Source: Bacillus cereus (GTDB lineage: Bacteria > Bacillota > Bacilli > Bacillales > Bacillaceae_G). From it: DNA of 49,578 bases. Where the stretch lies: positions 1 through 49,578 of the forward strand of contig NZ_NUOT01000032.1 of the NCBI RefSeq assembly GCF_002584535.1, in the 5' to 3' direction. How positions within the stretch are numbered: position 1 is the stretch's first letter; each line of letters begins with the position of its first letter. The translations under genes and the position numbers were made by a program. This document shows, in pieces, positions 29,836-39,229 of this stretch. The notes beneath the pieces were generated by a model. It searched no databases. It had not been told where the DNA came from and saw only the letters and a list, made by a program, of their open reading frames with translations.

Positions 29836-31215
29836 TTATGATTTTTTCTTATTCAGCAATTGATCAACATAGTCTTCTTTGTTAACTTGACGTGCACGTG
29901 CAATCGATAATGCTTTTGATGGAACAGTCTCAGTAATTGTAGATCCTGCCGCAACATAAGCACCATCTTCAACTGTTACAGGAGCAACAAGGTTTGAATT
30001 ACAACCAATAAATACGCCGTCTCCAATAACCGTTTTAAATTTATTCTTACCATCGTAGTTCACCGTAATTGAACCACACCCAAGATTCACGTCTTCTCCA
30101 ACTTGTGCATCCCCAATATAGCTTAAGTGTGAAGCCTTACTTCTATTACCAAAAACAGTCTTTTTAATTTCCACGAAGTTTCCAACGCGAACTTCGTCCC
30201 CAATAACTGAATCTGGGCGAATATGTGCAAATGGGCCAACTGAAACTTCCGTACCAATCTTACTATCATGTACAGTAGATTGACGAATTGTTGTTTGGTT
30301 TCCAATTTCACTATCGCGTATTACTGTATGTGGACCAATTTCACAATCAGAACCAATTACAGTTTTGCCCTCAATAATCGTTCCTGGATGAAGAACTGTA
30401 TCACTGCCAATTATTGCATCCGCAGAAATATATGTGTTACTTGGGTCGATAATTGTAACACCATTTACCATATTTTTTTGGTTGATACGTTTTTTCATAA
30501 TCATTTCCGCTTGCGATAGAGCGACTCTGTCATTAACACCTAATGTTTCATCGAAATGCTCTGTTTGATAAGCTGATACAATATGACCTTCATTTTTCAA
30601 AATTTCAATAACATCCGGAAGGTAGTATTCACCTTGTACGTTATCATTTGAAACTTTAGAAAGTGAAGCAAATAGTGCTTTATTATCAAAACAATACGTA
30701 CCTGTATTAATTTCTTTAATAGATAGCTCTACTTCATTTGCATCTTTATGCTCAACGATTTTTTCAACATGGCCATTTTCATTACGAACAATACGGCCAT
30801 ATCCAGCAGGCTCTTCTATGTATGCTGTTAACACCGTTGCTTTCGCCCCTGCTTCTTCATGATGCTTTAACAATGCTTCCATTGTTTCCGCCGTTATAAG
30901 CGGTGTATCGCCACAAATAACTAAAGTTGTTCCTTCTTCATTTGCAAGTACATCAGCAGCTTGATCAACAGCATGTGCTGTACCAAGTTGTTCTGCTTGT
31001 AATGCAAATTCACTTACGTTCCCTAGTTGTTCTTGTACTTTTTCAGCACCATGTCCAACTACTGTTACAAGTTTCTGCAATCCTAATTGAGATACTTGAT
31101 CCACTACATGCTGTACCATTGGTTTTCCGCATACAGGATGAAGCACTTTGTATAGCTTGGACTTCATACGTGTGCCTTTACCTGCAGCTAGAATCACTGC
31201 AAATCTGTTTGACAT
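29836..31215 (-). CDS. glmU: bifunctional GlcNAc-1-P uridyltransferase / GlcN-1-P acetyltransferase
   Basis: Makes UDP-N-acetylglucosamine for cell wall synthesis in two steps. Residues 1 to about 230 are the pyrophosphorylase ([20 protein letters not shown]). Residues about 250-459 are a left-handed beta-helix of hexapeptide repeats ([29 protein letters not shown]) with acetyltransferase activity. The 459-aa form starts at ATG 31215, with GGAGGG 5 bases upstream; six more codons are open without support. Called gcaD in older B. subtilis work. Confidence 0.97.
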   Translation of the reverse strand: MSNRFAVILAAGKGTRMKSKLYKVLHPVCGKPMVQHVVDQVSQLGLQKLVTVVGHGAEKVQEQLGNVSEFALQAEQLGTAHAVDQAADVLANEEGTTLVICGDTPLITAETMEALLKHHEEAGAKATVLTAYIEEPAGYGRIVRNENGHVEKIVEHKDANEVELSIKEINTGTYCFDNKALFASLSKVSNDNVQGEYYLPDVIEILKNEGHIVSAYQTEHFDETLGVNDRVALSQAEMIMKKRINQKNMVNGVTIIDPSNTYISADAIIGSDTVLHPGTIIEGKTVIGSDCEIGPHTVIRDSEIGNQTTIRQSTVHDSKIGTEVSVGPFAHIRPDSVIGDEVRVGNFVEIKKTVFGNRSKASHLSYIGDAQVGEDVNLGCGSITVNYDGKNKFKTVIGDGVFIGCNSNLVAPVTVEDGAYVAAGSTITETVPSKALSIARARQVNKEDYVDQLLNKKKS

Positions 31216-31251
31216 ATAGACCCTCCATCGCAACCTATTTATCCATTAAAG

Positions 31252-31280
31252 ATATTATCCTAAATCACTATATATTTCAA
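31252..31280 (-). promoter_or_regulatory. glmU-prs promoter (sigma-A)
   Basis: Minus strand -35 TTGAAA (31275-31280), a 17-bp spacer and -10 TAATAT (31252-31257), about 37 bp before glmU. The rest of the 313-bp gap (31281-31440) is A/T-rich with no clear gene. Confidence 0.55.
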
Positions 31281-31444
31281 GAAACACAGCATAACTATTA
31301 AATTTTACCATACTTCTTGGAAGATGTTTTACTCTTTAGTATCTTTTTTAGGAAATAAGCTATACTATTTCGAATGACTTTAAAGAAAGTAGGGGGTTAC
31401 ATATAACGCGGCAATAGTGAAGCTTTAATGTCAAACTAAATAAT

Positions 31445-31482
31445 AAAAAACAAACTCCTGTAAGTGTTTACAGGAGTTTGTT
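31445..31482 (-). terminator. spoVG terminator
   Basis: A 15-bp perfect stem (31449-31463 with 31468-31482), a 4-nt loop and TTTTTT on the minus strand. A weaker 7-bp hairpin (GGGCTCT with AGAGCTC) lies between it and the spoVG stop. Confidence 0.9.
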
Positions 31483-31528
31483 ACAAAATTATAGAGCTCT
31501 TTTTATTAGAGCCCTTTTTATTCGAATT

Positions 31529-31822
31529 TTACGAAGCTCCAGCTTCTTCAAACTCAACTTCTTCTAACTCGCCTAAACGGTGATACTCCGTTAAAACCGC
31601 ATCTTGAATTTTTGAGCGTGTGTTAGAATTAATTGGATGCGCAATATCACGGAACTCTCCATCTGGAGTACGTTTACTTGGCATTGCTACAAATAATCCA
31701 TTATTGCCATCAATTACACGAATATCATGAACAACAAATTCATGGTCTAGGGTAATAGAGGCAATCGCTCTCATACGGCCTTCTGTGTTTACGCGGCGTA
31801 ATCTTACGTCAGTCACTTCCAT
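31529..31822 (-). CDS. spoVG: septation/sporulation regulator SpoVG
   Basis: A 97-aa nucleic-acid-binding protein: [40 protein letters not shown] and [19 protein letters not shown] are the conserved blocks (each quoted in part of the chain). It affects asymmetric septation and cortex formation, and in other Firmicutes virulence and RNA targets. The ATG at 31822 has GGTGGTG 9 bases upstream. The frame is open for 18 more codons without support. A sigma-H promoter lies upstream as in B. subtilis. The C-terminus is acidic ([13 protein letters not shown]). Confidence 0.97.
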   Translation of the reverse strand: MEVTDVRLRRVNTEGRMRAIASITLDHEFVVHDIRVIDGNNGLFVAMPSKRTPDGEFRDIAHPINSNTRSKIQDAVLTEYHRLGELEEVEFEEAGAS

Positions 31823-31865
31823 CTTGTGTTCACCACCCTTTTCTAAATAAGCGATATGTTTGTAT

Positions 31866-31892
31866 AAATTCCACAAATTTTCTATTTTCCCT
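31866..31892 (-). promoter_or_regulatory. sigma-H promoter of spoVG
   Basis: Minus strand AGGGAAAAT (31884-31892) as -35 and GTGGAATTT (31866-31874) as -10, with the core GAAT, closely following the arrangement of the classic B. subtilis spoVG promoter (AGGATTT and GTGGAATTG). It lies about 45 bp before spoVG in very A/T-rich DNA, where AbrB would be expected to bind. Confidence 0.8.
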
Positions 31893-31974
31893 TTAATTTT
31901 TTAAAAATTTTTAAGATAAAAATTTTTAATTTAGTGGAATATAAGAATTAACAGACGTTATCGCTTACAAAGCT

Positions 31975-32349
31975 TTATTTTACAAGGGCAATTACTTCAA
32001 TTTCGACAGAAACATCTTTCGGTAATTTTGCAACCTGCACACAAGAACGAGCTGGTTTATGTGCAGAAAAATACGTTCCATATACTTCATTTACATCATT
32101 AAAATCATTCATATCTTTTAAAAATACAGTTGTTTTTACAACTGTATCAAATGATGCACCGGCTTCTTCTAATACAGCCTGTAAATTTTGAAATACTTGC
32201 TCTGTTTGTACCTTTACATCACCTGTTACAAGTTCTCCACCTGCAGTTAATGGAATTTGTCCTGAGCTATAAAACATATTATTCACGATAATTCCTTGTG
32301 AATATGGGCCGATTGCTTGTGGTGCCTGATTTGTTTGAACTACTTTCAT
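31975..32349 (-). CDS. ridA: RidA family enamine/imine deaminase
   Basis: Hydrolyses reactive enamines and imines formed by PLP enzymes such as threonine dehydratase. At 124 aa it is the usual trimeric Rid[21 protein letters not shown] is the signature start, and the substrate-binding Arg is in [13 protein letters not shown], followed by EIEVIAL. In B. subtilis (yabJ) it lies between purR and spoVG and is needed for adenine-mediated PurR repression. Here it keeps this order, but a terminator and a long hairpin separate it from purR. No terminator separates it from spoVG. Confidence 0.96.
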   Translation of the reverse strand: MKVVQTNQAPQAIGPYSQGIIVNNMFYSSGQIPLTAGGELVTGDVKVQTEQVFQNLQAVLEEAGASFDTVVKTTVFLKDMNDFNDVNEVYGTYFSAHKPARSCVQVAKLPKDVSVEIEVIALVK

Positions 32350-32456
32350 ATTTTCTCATCCTTTTACTATTTTATTTTCTTTGAATAAAAACGCATCGGA
32401 AATTTTCTTCCCACACAAACTCAATTCATCCCATCTAAATATAGTTAGGATGACCT

Positions 32457-32513
32457 GTGCTAATGGGCGTTAAGACTTTCATAATCCTAAAAAGACTTAA
32501 CGTCCACTAGCAC
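32457..32513. repeat. 57-bp imperfect inverted repeat between purR and ridA
   Basis: Left arm 32457-32479 (GTGCTAATGGGCGTTAAG, then ACTTT) pairs with right arm 32491-32513 (AAAGACTTAACGTCC, then ACTAGCAC) over 23 positions with two mismatches and one G-U pair, around an 11-nt loop. No T-tract follows on either strand, and the proper purR terminator is just beyond it, so it is not a plain terminator. It may be a small dispersed repeat of the kind known in B. cereus genomes (bcr or MITE-like). Only one copy is in this window. Confidence 0.7.
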
Positions 32514-32524
32514 TTTCATTTATG

Positions 32525-32552
32525 AAAAAAGATAAAGCCTATGCTTTACCTT
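32525..32552 (-). terminator. purR terminator
   Basis: A 10-bp stem (32529-32538 with 32543-32552, one G-U pair), a 4-nt loop and TTTTTT on the minus strand, starting next to the purR stop codon. Confidence 0.85.
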
Positions 32553-32553
32553 T

Positions 32554-33402
32554 TTATTCAGCTTCTACAAGCCCTTCGTTAAATGGTACAAGTGAATAAT
32601 TTCCTTTTTCCACCTGAATTGTTTTTTCTTTAACATCTACTTCGGATAAACGAATTAAAGAAACAAAGTTATTAATAAGTCTTTCTTCAATATCTGTTGA
32701 TTCTACTAACACGCCAATCCCAACAACATTAGCATTAAACTCCTCTAGCATGCTAATCATGCCTTGAATTGTTCCTCCAGCCTTCATAAAGTCATCGACA
32801 ATTAAAACATTAGCACCTTCTGGAAGACTACGTTTTGCTAAAGTCATTGTTTGAATGCGCTTAGATGAACCTGATACATAGTTAATACTAACTGTTGGTC
32901 CTTCTGTTACCTTATTATCTTTTCTTGCAATTACCACAGGTACATCTAAATAATTTGCTACCGCATATGCAAGTGGAATTCCTTTTGTTGCTACCGTCAT
33001 AACAGCATCAATCGGTTGTCTCGCAAATACAGAAGCAAATAGGCGACCTGCCCCATTAATATAACGTGGATTACTTAAAAGATCTGTCATATATAAGTAT
33101 CCACCTGGAAGGATACGATCTGGATTCTCAAACAAGCTACAAAGCTCATTAATAATCAGACTTGCTTCTTCCTCACTTATATATGGAATATATTTCACTC
33201 CTCCTGCTGCCCCTGGTATCGTTTGCAATGTGCCGACTCCTTGTTGCTCAAACGTTTGCTTAATAATAACTAAATCTTCACTAATGGAAGATTTAGCTGA
33301 TTGATACCGTTCAGCAAAAAAAGTGAGAGAAACTAACTGACGAGGATTCTGCAATAAATAATAAGTCATATCAACTAGTCTTGTACTCCGTCTAATTTTC
33401 AC
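32554..33402 (-). CDS. purR: purine operon repressor PurR
   Basis: Represses purine genes and is released by PRPP. The 282-aa protein has an N-terminal winged helix (RRSTRLVDMTYYLLQNPRQL, then FAERYQSAKSSISEDL) and a phosphoribosyltransferase-like domain with the PRPP motif VLIVDDFMKAGGTIQGM. I chose GTG at 33402, with GGGGTGAG 3 bases upstream; the frame is open for 11 codons beyond. In B. subtilis it is autoregulated and co-transcribed with yabJ. Here it has its own promoter and terminator. Confidence 0.96.
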   Translation of the reverse strand: MKIRRSTRLVDMTYYLLQNPRQLVSLTFFAERYQSAKSSISEDLVIIKQTFEQQGVGTLQTIPGAAGGVKYIPYISEEEASLIINELCSLFENPDRILPGGYLYMTDLLSNPRYINGAGRLFASVFARQPIDAVMTVATKGIPLAYAVANYLDVPVVIARKDNKVTEGPTVSINYVSGSSKRIQTMTLAKRSLPEGANVLIVDDFMKAGGTIQGMISMLEEFNANVVGIGVLVESTDIEERLINNFVSLIRLSEVDVKEKTIQVEKGNYSLVPFNEGLVEAE

Positions 33403-33435
33403 ACTCTCACCCCAAATCACGAATATTCTAAACAA

Positions 33436-33464
33436 ATCATAACGTATTATACGTCTTTATTCAA
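33436..33464 (-). promoter_or_regulatory. purR promoter (sigma-A)
   Basis: Minus strand -35 TTGAAT (33459-33464), which overlaps the ispE stop codon, a 17-bp spacer and -10 TATGAT (33436-33441). A PurBox-like AATCACGAATATT (33415-33427, plus strand, 10 of 13 to the PurBox) lies at the start of the transcript. Autoregulation is inferred. Confidence 0.6.
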
Positions 33465-34326
33465 GCGTTTCTCGCTCTCCTAATAGACGTACTGCGTATA
33501 CTTGTTCACAGAATCCTTTTAACCCATTATAAATACGATGCATACGTGAATCATGATGTACTAATCCAAATACAGTTGGTCCACTACCACTCATTAAAAC
33601 TGCATCTGCACCAAAACGTTTCATCTGTGCCTTAATACGCGCAACTTCAGGGTGCATCTTAAACGTCACGTCTTCTAGTACATTTCCAACAGCACCACAA
33701 ATTCCTTTGTAGTCACCACTATTAATGCATTCAACCATCTGCTCTACATCTGGATGTGTAACACGATTTAATTGTAAATTCCCGTACACGTCAGCGGTAG
33801 ATACACCAATATGAGGCTTCGCTAAAATAACCCAACAAGAAGGAGGCGTCTTTATATGCTCAATCTTTTCTCCTCTTCCTGTAGCAATCGCTGTTCCGCC
33901 ATATACACAAAAGGATACATCTGATCCAATTTCTGCCCCAAGTTCCGCTAATTCATCTATTGTTAGGCCTAAACTCCATAACTTATTAAGTCCTCTTAAT
34001 GTAGCAGCCGCATCACTGCTTCCACCAGCTAACCCCGCTGCTACTGGAATTGTTTTTTCAATAGCAATAGATACCCCTTGCTTCACCTTAAATTTTTCTT
34101 TTAATAATTTCGCAGCTTGATAAGCTAAATTACGCTGGTCGTCTGGGACATACCGATTATGGGATACAATTTCAATCCGGTCTTCTGATAACTCCGTTAA
34201 CTCTAAACGATCTGCTAAATCGATTGTTGTCATAATCATTTTTACTTCATGATAGCCGTCTTGTCTTTTCCCTAGTACATCTAACGACAGATTAATCTTT
34301 GCTGGTGCTTTCACTAGTAGTTTCAA
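33457..34326 (-). CDS. ispE: 4-diphosphocytidyl-2-C-methyl-D-erythritol kinase
   Basis: GHMP kinase of the MEP isoprenoid pathway, phosphorylating CDP-ME. The 289-aa protein begins [20 protein letters not shown], has the phosphate loop [20 protein letters not shown], and ends with the GSGPTVFGL motif. I chose TTG at 34326, with GGGTG about 6 bases upstream. A GTG three codons earlier is part of that ribosome site. The position between sspF and purR is conserved in Bacillus. No promoter is clear; the sspF terminator precedes it by about 145 bp on the upstream side. Confidence 0.95.
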   Translation of the reverse strand: MKLLVKAPAKINLSLDVLGKRQDGYHEVKMIMTTIDLADRLELTELSEDRIEIVSHNRYVPDDQRNLAYQAAKLLKEKFKVKQGVSIAIEKTIPVAAGLAGGSSDAAATLRGLNKLWSLGLTIDELAELGAEIGSDVSFCVYGGTAIATGRGEKIEHIKTPPSCWVILAKPHIGVSTADVYGNLQLNRVTHPDVEQMVECINSGDYKGICGAVGNVLEDVTFKMHPEVARIKAQMKRFGADAVLMSGSGPTVFGLVHHDSRMHRIYNGLKGFCEQVYAVRLLGERETLE

Positions 34327-34469
34327 CCTATTCACCCACTCTATGTACTCAATCTTTTATCGTTTATTTTACCATAAATTTATAGTAAGACGATGACACT
34401 TCCCTAATTATAACGAAAAGCATTCAGAATGAAACTACTTATGCAAAATGATGATACCTTTTGGCGTAC

Positions 34470-34496
34470 AAAAAGCCGAGGAATTTCTCCTCGGCT
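34470..34496 (-). terminator. sspF terminator
   Basis: A 9-bp G/C-rich stem (AGCCGAGGA at 34474-34482 with TCCTCGGCT at 34488-34496), a 5-nt loop and TTTTTG on the minus strand, about 27 bp after the sspF stop. Confidence 0.9.
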
Positions 34497-34522
34497 CCCG
34501 TAGCATAGAAGTTATCTTACAA

Positions 34523-34702
34523 TTACTGGTTTTGTTTCATTAATTGCTGCTGTGCAATTTCAATCGCACGTTTCACCATATTACCAGCATCTTTCGCACG
34601 AATTCCGCCCCATCCTTCTTTCTGAACAACATCATAAAATCCAAGCTCTTTTGCAAGCTCTTCTTTAAACTGATTTGACATGACTCCTCTTCGTCTACTC
34701 AA
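34523..34702 (-). CDS. sspF: small acid-soluble spore protein SspF
   Basis: A 59-aa spore DNA-associated protein of the alpha/beta SASP type, with [20 protein letters not shown], then [19 protein letters not shown] and [13 protein letters not shown]. The EL.kELG and gGI.akdaGnMV.r blocks are the SASP signatures. It starts with TTG at 34702, with AAGGAGGG 8 bases upstream. An ATG seven codons in is possible but has a poorer ribosome site. A sigma-G -10 element lies 35 bp upstream. The gene sits between veg and ispE as in B. subtilis, and has its own terminator. Confidence 0.95.
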   Translation of the reverse strand: MSRRRGVMSNQFKEELAKELGFYDVVQKEGWGGIRAKDAGNMVKRAIEIAQQQLMKQNQ

Positions 34703-34736
34703 TGCAGGGTCCCTCCTTATGTTGCTACGGTATAAT

Positions 34737-34765
34737 TAGTATGCAAAAAAACGTCCTTTTTCATT
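34737..34765 (-). promoter_or_regulatory. sigma-G promoter of sspF
   Basis: A perfect sigma-G -10 CATACTA (34737-34743) on the minus strand, about 35 bp before sspF. The -35 is weaker; AATGAA (34760-34765) with a 16-bp spacer is the best fit. SASP genes are sigma-G-controlled in Bacillus. Confidence 0.65.
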
Positions 34766-34794
34766 TGTGGTAATATATGTAACATAGTGGGTTG

Positions 34795-35058
34795 TTATCC
34801 TAAAATAACCTCGTTATGGGGATCATCATAAAACGTTAATTCTACTGTCTCTGTTAGAACATCTGCATAGCTATAGGAAACACGCTGCAGTGTATCCTCT
34901 TGTTGATCTAACTGGACAACAAAAACAGAACGATATGTTTCTGCTAGTACACCTGATTGTTCCACTGTCTTTCTTCTTCCACTATTCGCCTTTAACATAA
35001 GGCGCTTTCCAAGGTGATGATCTAATTCACTTTTAATTTCATCTAAACGTTTTGACAT
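34795..35058 (-). CDS. veg: Veg protein (biofilm-associated regulator family)
   Basis: An 87-aa protein matching Veg: [57 protein letters not shown] and [14 protein letters not shown]. In B. subtilis Veg is abundant in growth and promotes biofilm formation by countering SinR. The ATG at 35058 has GAGGTG about 11 bases upstream. The open frame runs 20 codons further to an ATG without a ribosome site. The B. subtilis gene has a very strong promoter; the 265-bp gap here shows only partial matches (see the entry for 35117-35139). Confidence 0.94.
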   Translation of the reverse strand: MSKRLDEIKSELDHHLGKRLMLKANSGRRKTVEQSGVLAETYRSVFVVQLDQQEDTLQRVSYSYADVLTETVELTFYDDPHNEVILG

Positions 35059-35116
35059 ATACTTCGCTACACCTCGCTGTAATTTAGAATGAATACATGA
35101 TATATCTATCCCGATC

Positions 35117-35139
35117 ATTGCCTATACGTAACGGGCAAT
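35117..35139. promoter_or_regulatory. inverted repeat upstream of veg
   Basis: ATTGCC (35117-35122) and GGCAAT (35134-35139) form a 6-bp inverted repeat with an 11-nt centre containing TACGTA. It is about 60 bp before veg and overlaps a weak promoter-like pair on the minus strand (TTGGCG, 18 bp, TATAGG). A regulatory role is possible but unproven. Confidence 0.35.
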
Positions 35140-35296
35140 TTCTTCGCCAAAACCTAATGCGTTCGAATAGATAGAAGAATTACTATATTGTAAAAGTATC
35201 ATTGTATAGTCTGTACGTTCTTATCTGTTTTTATCCAAACACTTACAAATTCGCGTTTCAGGAATATTTTTATTAAACAAATCTATATCTCCATAA

Positions 35297-35325
35297 GAAA
35301 AGCAAGGTAAATATATACCTTGCTT
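35297..35325 (-). terminator. yabG terminator overlapping its stop codon
   Basis: A 10-bp stem (AAGCAAGGTA at 35300-35309 with TACCTTGCTT at 35316-35325), a 6-nt loop and TTTTC on the minus strand. The yabG TAA stop forms the foot of the stem. Confidence 0.75.
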
Positions 35326-36187
35326 ACTCTTCATAATATTGAAAAGGTAATCCTGTTCGCAAAAGCCCCCGGGTCTCAATACCACCAAGACCTTTTTGTC
35401 CAGTAATCGTATTTCGAACAACATCCCATACATTTACGCGTTCCATAAAAGAAGTAAAACTAATTTTCCCCACTACATATACTGGATCTAATGCATGAAT
35501 ATTAATGCGCGATGGCGAACTAGCAAAATTAGCACCAGCTCGAATTAAAGCTTCAAAATGAGACTGACACGCTCCAGCAAAAATAACAAGCTGGTCTAAA
35601 GAGGGATATTTTTTTCTTACTTCTCGAACGGCCTGTACAAAATGCCTAGAATGACGATAAGCTGCTAAATCTCCCATAACTCCTTTAGATTTTGTATATG
35701 CATCATGACCCGTAATTACCAAAATATCTGGACGGAAATGATCGATTAACTCAACTACCTTTTCATGCATTTCTGTTTCTTTACAATGTATCCCTTGCAC
35801 AGGAACACCTATCTTTGTATATAAATCTAAACATTTCCGTAAATATAATGGATCTCCATCTATATGCAAAACCCTACCCGGCATTTGAAAATAATTGACT
35901 TCACTCGTATATCCACCTGTAGAATTGTGTTCATGACGTTGTTTCATCAAGACATAATCTTGTTGAAACAAACGGTATGTTTGCTCCATCGTTTCCTTTT
36001 CACGCTTTGCTCTTTTCTTATACTCCCTCTGATCAATGCTAATTAAATCTTCAAGTGGCGCATCTGCCACAAGCCTAACTTCTTCTCCAAATAATATTGC
36101 AACTTCACCTTTTATTTCTATAATGCGAAAAAGAATGTCTCGGTTATAAGATTGTCGTTCCACTAAGTCTCCAACATGCACAGCCAT
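35324..36187 (-). CDS. yabG: sporulation-specific protease YabG
   Basis: A mother-cell protease that trims spore coat proteins and helps their cross-linking in B. subtilis. The 287-aa protein matches the YabG family: MAVHVGDLVERQSYNRDI, then an SH3-like start, PGRVLHIDGDPLYLRKCLDLY, PDILVITGHDAYTK and VIFAGACQSHFEALIRAGAN (partial quotes). The Cys in GACQSHFEA and His in TGHDAY are likely catalytic. The ATG at 36187 has GGAGG 7 bases upstream; 11 more codons are open without support. A sigma-K promoter lies upstream. Confidence 0.95.
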   Translation of the reverse strand: MAVHVGDLVERQSYNRDILFRIIEIKGEVAILFGEEVRLVADAPLEDLISIDQREYKKRAKREKETMEQTYRLFQQDYVLMKQRHEHNSTGGYTSEVNYFQMPGRVLHIDGDPLYLRKCLDLYTKIGVPVQGIHCKETEMHEKVVELIDHFRPDILVITGHDAYTKSKGVMGDLAAYRHSRHFVQAVREVRKKYPSLDQLVIFAGACQSHFEALIRAGANFASSPSRINIHALDPVYVVGKISFTSFMERVNVWDVVRNTITGQKGLGGIETRGLLRTGLPFQYYEE

Positions 36188-36237
36188 TATCCTACCTCCA
36201 AACTCATTAGGCCATCTCACTAACCACGTTCTGTTTT

Positions 36238-36265
36238 TAACGTATGAATTTAGAGTGAAAAGGGT
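36238..36265 (-). promoter_or_regulatory. sigma-K promoter of yabG
   Basis: Minus strand CATACGTTA (36238-36246) fits the sigma-K -10 CATANNNTA, and an AC dinucleotide (36264-36265) stands 17 bp upstream as the -35. It lies about 50 bp before yabG, a sigma-K gene in B. subtilis. Confidence 0.75.
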
Positions 36266-36268
36266 GAC

Positions 36269-36298
36269 AAAAAGGACAGCTCGAATCGAGCTGTCCTT

Positions 36299-36299
<1 letters not shown>
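36269..36299 (-). terminator. rsmA terminator
   Basis: AAAGGACAGCTC (36271-36282) pairs perfectly with GAGCTGTCCTTT (36288-36299) around a 5-nt loop, with TTTTTG on the minus strand. It begins at the rsmA stop codon. Confidence 0.9.
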
Positions 36300-37728
<1,429 letters not shown>

Positions 37729-37814
37729 GACTGCCTCCACACTCATTTCGTCTCTACTTAGTAAAACAAAAAAACGAATACTTTTCCATTATTATTTTCC
37801 CATTGATACAATTT

Positions 37815-37842
37815 AAAAAGCAGAGGAGAAAAAATCCTCTGC
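37815..37842 (-). terminator. yabE terminator
   Basis: GCAGAGGA (37820-37827) with TCCTCTGC (37835-37842), a 7-nt loop and TTTTT on the minus strand, 9 bp after the yabE stop. Confidence 0.9.
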
Positions 37843-37851
37843 CTACTCTTC

Positions 37852-39081
37852 TTATTGTAACACTTTAATCTTTACTTGTTTTCTGCCAAACGAGTATACC
37901 TGTGCTTCAGTCGGCATTAACAAATCAATTCGATGCCCTTTTATCGCTCCACCCGTATCTCCAGCCACAGCATATCCATATCCCTCTACCCAGACTTTTG
38001 TCCCAAGTGGGATTATACTTGGATCAACGGCAATTAACTTCATATTAGGATTTGCCTTATAATTATATCCACCTGCGCTTATCCCTTGGCAACCACCGCA
38101 ATTTGGAGAATATGCTGTTGCTTCTACATAGAATTCACGACCTGGAGGTTCTCCCTCAGATTTTGCTTCATTCGTTTCCGTTTTCTGCCCTTCCACTTTC
38201 TCTTGCATTACTTCTTGCTTCGTACCAACAGCAACCTTTTGATTCTGCGCCTCTTGTATAATTTCTTCTTTTTGAAGATTTCTTGAAATCTCTTTTCCAT
38301 TTTCCTTTATGACTTCAAAAGTTTTCTTCTTTTTCCCTGCTATTCCTTCTTGAATCGTTTTCTCTGTCCCAATTGATAAGGAAGCATCCTCTTGTTTCAC
38401 TTCAGAAAAGGGAATAGGTTCTTCCACTACATCGCTGACTTTTTCTACTCGAATCACTTTTATTGCCATATTTGCTTTTACATTTTCCTCTAAAGCTGGC
38501 TCCACCCTATCAAATTCATCCAAGGAAACTTGATGTTCTTTCAAAAAGTCAGCGACAGTAGTCGAAGTTGACCATAGTTGTTGTGATTGATCGCTGCCAT
38601 GTAATGTAACTGGAAATGCCCTTTGAATCATTACTTTTTGTTTACTACCTAAAGCCTTATGTATAGCTGGATACACTTTATCATATTGCCTAAGTTCTAT
38701 CTTCTTCTCTTTTAATAATTCTCCTACCGTTTTAGCAGTCGAATATACTTTTTGCTCTTTTCCATCTATAACTATACTAAATGGTTTTGCCTTTTCTATC
38801 ACAACTTTCATTCCATCAGTAATCTTATTAGAAGATGCAGGATATACTTTATCTTCCTTCGTAACACTAATTTCTTCATCAGATAGTAAATCCTTTACAG
38901 TACTTGCATACGTATACACTTCTTTCTTCTTTCCATCTACTTCTACAACAATCTTGTCAATTGTAGCTGCATAAGTAGCTGTTCCAATTGACCCAGAAAT
39001 AACCAACGCACTTATAACCTTTATTGCAACATTTTTACTTATTCTTAGTCCTCTTAACATCCCTTTCTTATCAAGACTCAC
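37852..39081 (-). CDS. yabE: cell-wall protein with DUF348 repeats, G5 and 3D domains (YabE, RpfB-like)
   Basis: An exported 409-aa wall-active protein. After a membrane or signal segment (about residues 18-38) come three DUF348 repeats, each with a T-V-x-DLL/ELL/DFL core (about 40-215), a G5 domain (EEPIPFSEVKQED onwards, about 222-295), a polar linker, and a C-terminal 3D domain (about 318-409) with its three conserved aspartates in AVDPSIIPLGTKVWV, AGDTGG and HRIDLLM. The Sps/Rpf family acts on peptidoglycan in outgrowth. I chose GTG at 39081, with AGGGGG 9 bases upstream; a TTG eight codons earlier has no ribosome site. In B. subtilis yabE is silenced by an antisense RNA; none is proven here. 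Confidence 0.9.
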   Translation of the reverse strand: MSLDKKGMLRGLRISKNVAIKVISALVISGSIGTATYAATIDKIVVEVDGKKKEVYTYASTVKDLLSDEEISVTKEDKVYPASSNKITDGMKVVIEKAKPFSIVIDGKEQKVYSTAKTVGELLKEKKIELRQYDKVYPAIHKALGSKQKVMIQRAFPVTLHGSDQSQQLWSTSTTVADFLKEHQVSLDEFDRVEPALEENVKANMAIKVIRVEKVSDVVEEPIPFSEVKQEDASLSIGTEKTIQEGIAGKKKKTFEVIKENGKEISRNLQKEEIIQEAQNQKVAVGTKQEVMQEKVEGQKTETNEAKSEGEPPGREFYVEATAYSPNCGGCQGISAGGYNYKANPNMKLIAVDPSIIPLGTKVWVEGYGYAVAGDTGGAIKGHRIDLLMPTEAQVYSFGRKQVKIKVLQ

Positions 39082-39198
39082 AAGAAGATGCCCCCTTTTC
39101 CTCAACCAGATTTAAATTTCACTACCTAGCTTGTACTTCTCTCCCACTATTTCTAGTAGCTCTTTTCATTGGAAGATAACGATAGGAGAAGGTATAAA

Positions 39199-39226
39199 GG
39201 AAAAGAATGGGAAGTCCCATTCTTTT
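39199..39226 (-). terminator. tatD terminator
   Basis: A 12-bp perfect stem (AAAAGAATGGGA at 39201-39212 with 39215-39226) and a 2-nt loop, just after the tatD stop. The following T-tract on the minus strand is poor (TTTTCC), so efficiency is uncertain. Confidence 0.6.
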
Positions 39227-39229
39227 CTC

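Noticed and set aside
35059-35118. N-terminal extension of Veg
   Set aside because: No ribosome site before the upstream ATG, and known Veg proteins start at the internal Met.
35221-35433. 70-codon minus-strand frame after yabG
   Set aside because: It overlaps the end of yabG in another frame and crosses the yabG terminator; no good start or family match.
39082-39198. c-di-AMP (ydaO) riboswitch before yabE
   Set aside because: Some Rpf-type wall genes have one, but the gap is too short after the tatD terminator and lacks the conserved motifs.
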